Assembly (NCBI RefSeq): GCF_030646155.1
Contig: NZ_JAUTDN010000034.1
Location: forward strand, 1 to 64,000
Direction: 5' to 3'
Length of the DNA stretch: 64,000 nt
From: Conexibacter sp. CPCC 205762
GTDB lineage: Bacteria; Actinomycetota; Thermoleophilia; Solirubrobacterales; Solirubrobacteraceae
Shown piece by piece: positions 57,555-64,000 of the stretch; position 1 is the first letter of the stretch, and the number at the start of each line of letters is the position of its first letter. The notes under the pieces were generated by a model, which saw nothing but the letters and a program-made list of their open reading frames with translations, made no database searches and was not told the origin of the DNA. Position numbers and translations under genes: made by a program.

Positions 57555-58806
57555 GAGCGGGCTCCACCTCATGCGCGATCGCGGCGAGGTAGTGATCGTC
57601 GCCGCTTCCGAGCGCGAACGCCGCCTGCCGCGCGCGCAGGTACAGCAGGCTGACGTCGTGCTCGGCCGTGATGCCGATCCCGCCGTGCACCTGCACCGCC
57701 GCCCGCGCCGCGGCCGTGACCGCGTCCGCGGCGGCGGCCTTGGCGAAGTGCGCAGCCTGGTTCGCAGGCGCGGATGTGTCGATCGCAGGCGCGGATGCGT
57801 CGATTGCCGGCGCGGATTGCGCAGATACGGGCGCGGATGCGTCGATCGCCGGCGCGGATGCCGCAGTCTGCGCGAGCACCGCCGCGTGCCAGACGTGCGA
57901 GCGGGCGCGTTCGACGGCGATGTGGACGTCGGCGAGGCGGTGCTTGAGCGCCTGGAAGCTGCCGATCGCGACGCCGAACTGCTGCCGCTCACCGGCATAG
58001 GCGACGCTCATCCGCAGCAGCGCGTCAGCGAGGCCGACCAGCTCGGCGGCGGCGGTCGCGTGGGCGACCCCGAAGCCGCCGGCCGGCGCCGGCAGCAGCC
58101 GGTCGGTCACGTCGAGATCGTCGATCCGGACGCGCGCGAGCGGCCGCGACGGATCGATCTCGGCGGCCTCCTCCAGCGTGAACTGCGACCGCTCCAGCAG
58201 CACGATGCCGTCACCGGCGACGGCCAGCGCGATCCAGTCGAGCTTCTCCGCGTCCGGCACGACCGGCGCGGCGGTGAGCCGGCCGTCGCGGACGCGCGGG
58301 AGGCCACCGGGCGCGGCGCGGGCGGGCGGGGCATCCACGCGCTTGGAGGCGGGGGCGCCGGCGGGCGGCGCGTCCTCGCGCGGGTCGGCGGCGGTCGCGG
58401 CCGGCGCGCCCGCGCGCGGATGCGGGTCGCTCGCGACGAGCGCGGCGGTCGCGCCGTCCTCGGCGACGGCCGCGAGCGCGGCGGCGGCCAAAGGGTGCTC
58501 AGCAGCGAGCGGGGCGAGCGTCGGCACGAAGGCGCCGGCGGTCGCGACGATCGGGCCGGGCGCGAGATGGCGGCCGACCGCCTCCGCGACCGCGACCAGC
58601 TCGACCGGGCCGAGCCCGAGCCCGCCGGACTGCTCCGGCGCCGCCATCGCGAGCGCGCCGAGGTCCGCGACCGCGTCCCACAGCTCTCTCCATCCGTCGG
58701 GTGCTTCGATCAGCTGACGGGCACGCGGCCCCGCTGTAGTGTCGGCGAGCAAGCGGTCGACGGTGCCTGCCAGCTCGCGTTGCTCCTCGGACAACTCGAA
58801 CGCCAT
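57544..58806 (-). CDS. Acyl-CoA dehydrogenase, divergent/partner type
   Basis: 420 residues. MAFELSEEQRELAGTVDRLLAD is a normal start; the C-terminal domain (YAGERQQFGVAIGSFQALKHRLADVHIAVERARSHVWHAAVLA; AVQVHGGIGITAEHDVSLLYLRARQAAFALGS) is normal, but the middle is shortened and Pro/Ala-rich. A Ser-Ala-Pro-Ala-Ile-Asp-Ala type insert repeats at about 320-345. Lacks the clear SEPxAGSD flavin motif, so probably the partner of another dehydrogenase. Shares a divergent promoter with the enoyl-CoA hydratase gene. Confidence 0.87.
   Translation of the reverse strand: MAFELSEEQRELAGTVDRLLADTTAGPRARQLIEAPDGWRELWDAVADLGALAMAAPEQSGGLGLGPVELVAVAEAVGRHLAPGPIVATAGAFVPTLAPLAAEHPLAAAALAAVAEDGATAALVASDPHPRAGAPAATAADPREDAPPAGAPASKRVDAPPARAAPGGLPRVRDGRLTAAPVVPDAEKLDWIALAVAGDGIVLLERSQFTLEEAAEIDPSRPLARVRIDDLDVTDRLLPAPAGGFGVAHATAAAELVGLADALLRMSVAYAGERQQFGVAIGSFQALKHRLADVHIAVERARSHVWHAAVLAQTAASAPAIDASAPVSAQSAPAIDASAPAIDTSAPANQAAHFAKAAAADAVTAAARAAVQVHGGIGITAEHDVSLLYLRARQAAFALGSGDDHYLAAIAHEVEPAHAG
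57762..57865 (-). repeat. Short degenerate tandem repeat in the partner dehydrogenase gene
   Basis: GGCGCGGATG(C/T)GTCGAT(C/T)G recurs at about 57,769, 57,790, 57,829 and 57,850, spaced 21 bases in pairs, giving the SAPAID(A/T)SAP-type residues. Similar in nature to the 18-base repeat in the neighbouring gene. Confidence 0.6.
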
Positions 58807-58822
58807 GGCAGGCAGCGTACAG

Positions 58823-58838
58823 AATCATCTATATGATT
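58823..58838. promoter_or_regulatory. Palindromic operator candidate in a divergent promoter
   Basis: AATCATCTATATGATT has exact 6-base inverted arms (AATCAT/ATGATT) around CTAT, between the starts of the dehydrogenase (58806) and the enoyl-CoA hydratase (58844). Its resemblance to 44,974-44,989 suggests one regulator for both CoA operons. Confidence 0.5.
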
Positions 58839-58843
58839 GCCAC

Positions 58844-59668
58844 ATGGAGAGAACTGGCAGATCCCCAGCCGAGGATTTGATGGCGCCGAGCGCTGGCGCG
58901 TGGTCGACGCTGCAGGTCGTGCGCGACGGGCACACCGTCGTCGTGACGCTGAACCGGCCCGAGCGGCGCAATGCTCTCGACGCGACGATGATGTCCGAGC
59001 TGGACGCGCTCTGGAGCGGGCACGGGCTGCTCGACGGGGCACGCTGCATCGTCGTCACCGGCGCAGGGCCGGGCTTCTGCGCCGGCGCGGACGTCAGCCT
59101 GCTCGCCTCCGACCGCGAGCCGAACGCCTCGTTCGAGGACGAGCTGGCGTTCCTGCCCGGCCGCCGCCTGCCGATCCCCGTGATCGCCGCGATCAACGGC
59201 GTCTGCGCGGGCGGCGGGCTGCACTTCGTCGCCGACGCCGACATCGTGATCGCGTCCGAGACCGCCAGCTTCCTCGATCCGCACGTGACGATGGGCCAGG
59301 TGACCGCGCTGGAGCCGCTGACGCTGCGGCTGCGGATGCGACCCGACGCGCTGATGCGGCTCGCGCTGCTCGGCCGCGACGAGCGCCTCGACGCCCCCGC
59401 CGCGCGCGCGGCCGGGCTCGTCTCGGAGGTCGTCGCGCCGGATGCGCTGCTGGACCGCGCGCTGACGCTCGCGCGGCAGATCGAGGCCGGCTCGCCGGCG
59501 GCGATCCGCGCCTCGCGCGCGGCGCTGCGCAGATTCGAGGACGAACTGCTCGACCGCCACCTGCAGGCCGGCTGGGAGGCGATCGTCGCCCATTGGTCGC
59601 ACCCGGACGCGAAGGAAGGCCCCGCCGCCTTCGGCGAGCGCCGCGCGCCCCGCTGGGAGGAGGCATGA
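58844..59668 (+). CDS. Enoyl-CoA hydratase/isomerase family protein
   Basis: 274 residues from ATG 58844; ATG 58880 (MAPSAGAW) is equally possible, and neither has a strong ribosome site. VVVTLNRPERRNALDATMMSEL, FCAGADVSLLASD and AAINGVCAGGGLHFVADADIVIASETASFLDPHVTMG are the crotonase signatures including the two oxyanion-hole glycines. Hydrates trans-enoyl-CoA in beta-oxidation. ATGA overlap with the next SDR. Confidence 0.93.
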   Translation: MERTGRSPAEDLMAPSAGAWSTLQVVRDGHTVVVTLNRPERRNALDATMMSELDALWSGHGLLDGARCIVVTGAGPGFCAGADVSLLASDREPNASFEDELAFLPGRRLPIPVIAAINGVCAGGGLHFVADADIVIASETASFLDPHVTMGQVTALEPLTLRLRMRPDALMRLALLGRDERLDAPAARAAGLVSEVVAPDALLDRALTLARQIEAGSPAAIRASRAALRRFEDELLDRHLQAGWEAIVAHWSHPDAKEGPAAFGERRAPRWEEA

Positions 59669-60453
59669 GCGCCGCCGACGCGCCGCGCGAGCCCGCCGCG
59701 GGCTCGGCGGGCACAGGCGCGGACGGCGCGGGTGCAGGCGTGCCCAAGCCCCTCGCCGTCATCGCCGGCGCCTCCTCCGGGATCGGCGCCGCCGCGGCGC
59801 GGAAGCTCGCGGCCGAGGGCTTCCACGTGCACGTCGCCGCCCGCCGCGCGGAGCCGCTGCGCGAGCTCGCAGACGCGATCGGCGGCTCGTGCACCGTCGC
59901 CGACCTCTCCAGCGAGGCCGACGCCCAACGGCTCGCCGCGGACGTCGCACAGCTCGGGCGCGCGCCGAAGCTGGCGATCTACGCGGCCGGCGTGCTCGAG
60001 CCGACGCAGATCGCCGGCCATCCGCTCGACGTGTGGGAGCGGACGATCGCGGTCAACCTGACCGGCGGCTTCCTGTTCGCGCGCGAGCTGCTGCCGCTGC
60101 TCACCGCCGGCAGCCGGATCGTCTTCACCTCCTCCGTCTCCGCGCGCAAGGGCGCACGCGGGCTGGCCGCCTACTCGGCCTCCAAGAGCGGGCTCGACCG
60201 GTTCGCCGAGGCGCTGCAGGCGGAGCACGAGCGCGACGGGATCGGCGTGCACGTGCTCGCGCTCGGCCCGGTCGCGACGCCGATGCTCGACCGCCCCGGC
60301 GTCTCCCCCTTCCAGCTCGACGCCGACGAGGTCGCCGACGTGATCGCCTACCTCGCCACGCTGCCGCCCGGCGTCGTGATGCGCGACCTGCAGATCCGCG
60401 CCGCGACCAAGGGGCCGTTCGCGAGAGACGCGGCGCGCGCCGAAGCGCCATGA
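59665..60453 (+). CDS. SDR family oxidoreductase
   Basis: 262 residues. A disordered Ala/Gly-rich lead (1-27) precedes LAVIAGASSGIGAAAARKLAAEGFHVHVAARR; catalytic Ser and YxxxK are in VFTSSVSARKGARGLAAYSASKSGL. GGAGG sits before the ATG at 59665. Probably the 3-hydroxyacyl-CoA dehydrogenase partner of the hydratase. Confidence 0.92.
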   Translation: MSAADAPREPAAGSAGTGADGAGAGVPKPLAVIAGASSGIGAAAARKLAAEGFHVHVAARRAEPLRELADAIGGSCTVADLSSEADAQRLAADVAQLGRAPKLAIYAAGVLEPTQIAGHPLDVWERTIAVNLTGGFLFARELLPLLTAGSRIVFTSSVSARKGARGLAAYSASKSGLDRFAEALQAEHERDGIGVHVLALGPVATPMLDRPGVSPFQLDADEVADVIAYLATLPPGVVMRDLQIRAATKGPFARDAARAEAP

Positions 60454-60522
60454 GCAGTCTCGTGGAAATGATATGGTCGTTTTCCTGATGCTCAGAAAAA
60501 CCCTGTCAGACGGCGGCGGCGC

Positions 60523-61293
60523 ATGAAGGACGCGCCCTCGCAGGTCCGCTCGCCGCGCACCGGCGAGCTGGTCGCGGCCAAGCTGCGCAAGCAGATCATC
60601 ACCGGCGAGCTGCAGGACGGCGACGAGATCGCGCCCGAGCCGGAGCTGATGGCCGAGTACGGCGTCAGCCGCCCCAGCATCCGCGACGCGATCCGGATCC
60701 TCGAGACCGAGGGCCTGCTGAAGATCCGCCGCGGCCGCTTCGGCGGCGCCAACGTCGTCCGCCCCACGCCGGCCAGCGCCGCCTACCACCTCGGCCTCGT
60801 GATGCAGGCCGAGGGCACGACGATGGCCGACCTCGCGGAGGCGCGCGGCGTGCTCGAACCGCTCTGCGCCGGCCTCTGCGCGACCCGCGCCGAGCGCGAG
60901 CGGATCGCCGACGAGCTCGACGCGATCATCGCCGAGTCGGTCCCCTCCGAGGACGACGACGGCTCGACCTTCACCGCCGAGGCGCTGCGCTTCCACGACG
61001 CGATCGTCGAGCGCTGCGGCAGCACGACGCTGCGCCTGCTCGCGGGCGCGCTGGAGAGCGTCTGGGGCTCGCAGGAGCGCCGCTGGGCGCACACCGCCGG
61101 CGCCGCCGGCCGCTACCCGAGCCTGGAGGACCGCCGCGCGGTCGTCAGAGCCCACCGCGCCGTCGTGCGCCACATCCGCGCCGGCAGAGTCGAGCAGGCG
61201 CAGAGGTCGATGGCCGCGCACCTCGACACCTCGCAGACGTACGTCTCGCCCGGCGACGTGCCGGTCGACGTGCTCACGCCGCCGAACGACTGA
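60523..61293 (+). CDS. GntR family regulator, FadR (FCD) subfamily
   Basis: 256 residues. Winged helix LVAAKLRKQIITGELQDGDEIAPEPELMAEYGVSRPSIRDAIRILETEGLLKIRRGRFGGANV (about 16-78), followed by an all-helical FCD domain with metal-binding His/Asp/Arg candidates (RFHDAIVERCG; VRAHRAVVRHIRAG). Senses an acyl-CoA or carboxylic acid. It closes the hydratase/SDR strand and is the likely regulator of both CoA operons. AT-rich DNA before it (GGAAATGATATGG at about 60,463) may be its own operator. Confidence 0.93.
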   Translation: MKDAPSQVRSPRTGELVAAKLRKQIITGELQDGDEIAPEPELMAEYGVSRPSIRDAIRILETEGLLKIRRGRFGGANVVRPTPASAAYHLGLVMQAEGTTMADLAEARGVLEPLCAGLCATRAERERIADELDAIIAESVPSEDDDGSTFTAEALRFHDAIVERCGSTTLRLLAGALESVWGSQERRWAHTAGAAGRYPSLEDRRAVVRAHRAVVRHIRAGRVEQAQRSMAAHLDTSQTYVSPGDVPVDVLTPPND

Positions 61294-62362
61294 CCCGCCC
61301 GGCGCGCGCCTGCGCGCGCCGGAAGCGCGGCCGCCCGCCGCTCGCGACCGCCTCGACGAGCCCCTCGTCGAGCAGCACGCTCAGCTGCGCGAGCACCTCC
61401 AGCAGACCGAGGAAGGCGCGCGACGGCGTCAGCCTCGGATACGCGCGCGTCGTCAGCTCCCACGCCGTGAGCGGCGTCGCGTCGAAGCGGTCGAGCAGCC
61501 GCAGCGCGCGGCGCTGCTGGCTCGCGAGCGCCTCGCGCGCGGCCGCGCCGACGTCCGCGAAGCCGTCGCCGTGGCCCGGCAGGCCGAGCACGCCGGGCGG
61601 CGTCGCGGCCGTGCGCCCGAGCGAGGCGCGCAGCGCCCGTGCCGGCGCCAGGTCGGCCTCCCAGCCAGCGCCGCCGCGATCGCTGCCGGCGTCGCGATCC
61701 GAGCCGGCGTCGGGATCGAGATACGGCGTCGTGCGCGCGCCGGGCATCAGGTGGTCGCCGGTGAAGGCGAGGCCGCCGGCCGCGTCGGTCAGGACGGTGT
61801 CGGTCGGCGAGTGGCCGGGGCGCAGCGAGACGCGCAGCGAGCGGTCGCGCAACGCGAGCGTCTCGCCCTCGCCGAGCACGACCGACGGCCGCGGGCGGCT
61901 GCCGAGCATCCGCATCATCTCCATCCGCGCGACGTACGCCGCCACGACCGCGGCCGGCGCGCCGTGCGCGCCCAGCCGCGCCGCGATCAGGTCGTCGTCG
62001 GCGAGCAAGGAATCCGGCAGCGCGTCCAGCCACGCGGCCAGCCGCGCATGCACGGCGAGATCGGCGCCGGAGCGCGCGAGCAGCGTCTCCGCGAGGCCGG
62101 TGTGATCGACGTGCTGATGCGTCAGCACCAGCAGGTCGATCTGCTCCAGCGCGAAGCCGAGGCGGCGCAGCTCGAGCTCCAGAGCATCGAGCGCGCCGCC
62201 CCAGTTGAGGCCGGCGTCGACCAGCGTCAGCGGCCGGTCGACGATCAGCCAGCAGTTGACGCTCGCGACCATCGGGGTCGGGAGCGCGATCCGGTGGACG
62301 CCGCGCGCGAGCGCGAGGCGCTCTGGGGAGGACGGCGTCACATCCGGATCGGACCTGCTCAT
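61274..62362 (-). CDS. Metallo-beta-lactamase fold hydrolase
   Basis: 362 residues from ATG 62362, overlapping the binding-lipoprotein stop as ATGA. VLTHQHVDHTGLAETLLA has the HxHxDH metal motif; VSLRPGHSPTDTVLTD and GLAFTGDHLMPGA supply the later His and Asp ligands; a helical C-terminal domain follows (GVLGLPGHGDGFADVGAAAREAL). Probably a thioesterase or lactonase in the acid pathway. Contains a small DAGSDRDAGSDR duplication. Its end overlaps the GntR gene by 20 bases. Confidence 0.9.
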   Translation of the reverse strand: MSRSDPDVTPSSPERLALARGVHRIALPTPMVASVNCWLIVDRPLTLVDAGLNWGGALDALELELRRLGFALEQIDLLVLTHQHVDHTGLAETLLARSGADLAVHARLAAWLDALPDSLLADDDLIAARLGAHGAPAAVVAAYVARMEMMRMLGSRPRPSVVLGEGETLALRDRSLRVSLRPGHSPTDTVLTDAAGGLAFTGDHLMPGARTTPYLDPDAGSDRDAGSDRGGAGWEADLAPARALRASLGRTAATPPGVLGLPGHGDGFADVGAAAREALASQQRRALRLLDRFDATPLTAWELTTRAYPRLTPSRAFLGLLEVLAQLSVLLDEGLVEAVASGGRPRFRRAQARAGRVSRSAA

Positions 62363-63594
62363 CTCGCCGCCGGGACCTGGCCCTCTCTGTTCAGTCTCGC
62401 CGGCAGCGCGAGCGTGAAGTCGCCGTCCTGCAGGCCCGAGAAGTTCTTCTCGGCCGTGTACGGATACGCCTTCAGCATCACCCACTGCGGGTCGCTCGGC
62501 GCTCTCTCCGAGAACGAGCGCAGCGTCTCGCGCATCGTGTCGGCGTCGACCGAGCCGCCCGCTCTGGCGGCCGCGTCGGCGACCATCAGCGCGTCGTAGC
62601 CGCCGACGTAGAGGTTGGCCGCGACTCTCATGCCGCCGCTGGCCTGTCTCAGGATCGCCGGCAGCGCCGTCTGCTCCAGCCGGTCCGGCACCGGCGCGGC
62701 GCCCTCGACGCCGACCGCCCACTGCCACATGACGATGTCTCTGAGCGCGTCCGGCCCGACGAGCGCCGCGACGTTGGAGCCGGCGAAGCCGGTGCCGCCG
62801 ACGAGCGGGACCGTCCAGCCGAGCTGCTGGCGGCTCTCCAGCACCTTGCCGACCGCCGCGCCCTGGCCCTCGACGAACAGCACGTCGGGGTCGCCGCCGC
62901 GCAGTCTGCGCAGCTGCGGCGAGGCGTCGAGCGCGTCGGGGGCGAAGTTCTCGATCGCGGTGATCTCCAGGCCGGCCGCCGGGAAGCTCTCCTCGACCGC
63001 CTTCTGCACGGCCTGGCCGTAGGCGTCGTTGGAGAGCAGCACCGCGACCTTTCTGTAGCCGCGGTCGACCATCTGTCTGGCGACGGCGCCCTGCGAGTCG
63101 CTCGGCGTCGGCCCCATCACGAAGTTGTAGCCGCAGCGGTCGAGGTCGCCGATGTCGGTCGAGGCGGTGATGCCGAGCGCGAGCACTCTCTGCTGCATCA
63201 GGATCGGGCACAGCGCGAGCGTCACGTTCGACGTCGAGCCGGGCCAGACGAGGTCCGGCTTGTCGCCGCCGGTGACCTTCTTCTGCAGCAGCGAGACCGC
63301 CTGCGTCGGGTCCGAGCCGTCGTCGGCTATGTCGAGCACGACTCTGCGGCCGTCGAGCCCGCCGTTCTCGTTCAGCACCTCGGCGGCGGCCTTCAGGCCG
63401 TCCTGCTCGGCGGTGCCGATCCCGGCCAGCGGGCCGCTCAGCGACAGGCTCGCGTAGACGCGATACGTGTCTCCCCCGCCGCCGTCGCCACCGCTCGAAG
63501 CGGAGCCGCTGTCGCTGTCGCTCCCGCAGCCGGCGAAGACCAGCGCGGCCACCGCCGCGCTCGCGGCGAAACCACCCGCGATCCGTCCCTTCAT
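62359..63594 (-). CDS. Branched-chain-type ABC transporter substrate-binding lipoprotein
   Basis: 411 residues from ATG 63594 with AGGAGGAGAGGG just before it; an upstream ATG (63612) would only read through that ribosome site. Lipobox ALVFAGCG at about 17-24, then Ser/Gly linker. TYRVYASLSLSGPLAGIGTAEQDGLKAAAEVLNENGGLDGRRVVLDIADDGSDPTQAVSLLQKK is the LivK/Peripla_BP_6 fold. Ligand likely a carboxylic acid or amino acid. About half of its arginines are AGA, while the next gene (61,274) has almost none. Confidence 0.93.
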   Translation of the reverse strand: MKGRIAGGFAASAAVAALVFAGCGSDSDSGSASSGGDGGGGDTYRVYASLSLSGPLAGIGTAEQDGLKAAAEVLNENGGLDGRRVVLDIADDGSDPTQAVSLLQKKVTGGDKPDLVWPGSTSNVTLALCPILMQQRVLALGITASTDIGDLDRCGYNFVMGPTPSDSQGAVARQMVDRGYRKVAVLLSNDAYGQAVQKAVEESFPAAGLEITAIENFAPDALDASPQLRRLRGGDPDVLFVEGQGAAVGKVLESRQQLGWTVPLVGGTGFAGSNVAALVGPDALRDIVMWQWAVGVEGAAPVPDRLEQTALPAILRQASGGMRVAANLYVGGYDALMVADAAARAGGSVDADTMRETLRSFSERAPSDPQWVMLKAYPYTAEKNFSGLQDGDFTLALPARLNREGQVPAAR

Positions 63595-63608
63595 CCCTCT
63601 CCTCCTCC

Positions 63609-64000
63609 TCATCGAGTGCGGACGCCGTCGGCGGCCGATCCCAGATAGATGTGGTCGAGCAGGCGCTGCTGATCGGCGCCGCGGAAGTCGGCCTGCTCCG
63701 TGCAGCGGCCGAGCCGCAGCACGTAGACACGCGACGCGACCCGCAGCGCCTGATGGACGGCCTGCTCGACCAGCAGCACCGCCAGCCCGCGGCTCGCGAT
63801 CGTCGCGACGCGGTCCATCACCTCCGCGACCAGTCTCGGCGCGAGACCGGCCGACGGCTCGTCGAGCATCAGCACCGTCGGCTTCGCCATCAGCGCCTGG
63901 CCGATCGCGAGCATCTGCTGCTGGCCGCCCGACAGCGAGCCGGCCGGGTCGCGCCGCTTCTCCGCGAGCACCGGGAACAGCTCGTAGACGTCCTGCTCGC
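63609..64000 (-). CDS. livF: LivF-type ABC transporter ATP-binding protein (cut by window end)
   Basis: The last 130 residues are visible, open to the window edge. Signature LSGGQQQMLAIGQALM and Walker B TVLMLDEPSAGLAPRLV, then VLLVEQAVHQALRVASRVYVLRLG, are LivF-like. The stop touches the next gene's upstream ATG. It powers uptake of the substrate captured by the LivK-type lipoprotein. Confidence 0.92.
   Translation of the reverse strand, partial: EQDVYELFPVLAEKRRDPAGSLSGGQQQMLAIGQALMAKPTVLMLDEPSAGLAPRLVAEVMDRVATIASRGLAVLLVEQAVHQALRVASRVYVLRLGRCTEQADFRGADQQRLLDHIYLGSAADGVRTR

Overview
The window is very GC-rich DNA (a bacterial chromosome) with dense, short-spaced genes, GTG as well as ATG starts and many ATGA stop/start overlaps. 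The gene content (ROK-controlled sugar ABC operon, many acyl-CoA dehydrogenases, GntR/FadR, CaiB-type CoA transferase, AbiE, VapBC) and the unusual use of AGA arginine codons in an otherwise GC-biased genome suggest a soil actinobacterium, most likely of the Thermoleophilia/Solirubrobacterales (Conexibacter-like). That assignment is inference from gene style, not from a marker gene.

Region 1 (1-17,200) is ordinary chromosome: the end of an MFS transporter, a flavin oxidoreductase, an SRPBCC protein, a malic enzyme with an ACT domain, a winged-helix protein, a LysR regulator divergent from an Orn/Lys/Arg-decarboxylase-fold enzyme, an alpha/beta hydrolase, an iron-siderophore-type binding lipoprotein, a secreted trypsin-like protease, a flavodoxin, SelO, and a 1002-residue secreted protein of unknown function.

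Region 2 (17,200-28,650) is a carbohydrate utilisation locus. A five-gene minus-strand operon (TIM-barrel isomerase, binding lipoprotein, two permeases, MalK/UgpC-type ATPase) diverges from a ROK repressor. A second minus-strand unit holds a Gfo/Idh/MocA dehydrogenase and a second isomerase, followed by a guanidinium-type SMR exporter. A secreted beta-helix (pectinase/GH28-like) enzyme follows. A shared sequence element in front of both operons looks like the ROK operator.

Region 3 (28,800-40,500) is an integrative element inserted in a tRNA-His gene. The intact tRNA lies at its right end (40,424-40,497, minus strand) and a 52-bp copy of the tRNA 3' half lies at its left end (30,573-30,624). 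The element carries a Phd/VapC toxin-antitoxin pair whose toxin seems to start at CTG, an N6-adenine DNA methyltransferase followed by two unrecognised genes (a possible defence cassette), a tyrosine integrase broken by one frameshift, a GIY-YIG-like nuclease joined to a helix-turn-helix, and a five-gene operon of small DNA-binding-type proteins linked by overlapping stops and starts. An AbiEi/AbiEii pair sits just outside the left repeat, in a flank that resembles the element's own right end, so two related elements may have piled up at the same tRNA.

Region 4 (40,600-64,000) is chromosomal and dominated by acyl-CoA chemistry. An SDR, an AMACR-like CoA transferase and a nitronate monooxygenase form one operon. 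A long minus-strand run has five acyl-CoA dehydrogenase family genes, an SDR and an acyl-CoA synthetase. Facing it are an enoyl-CoA hydratase, an SDR and a GntR/FadR regulator. Last come a metallo-beta-lactamase-fold hydrolase and branched-chain-type ABC transporter genes running off the window end. Together these look like a pathway that imports, activates and beta-oxidises a branched or cyclic carboxylic acid. Several members carry recent low-complexity insertions made of short tandem DNA repeats.
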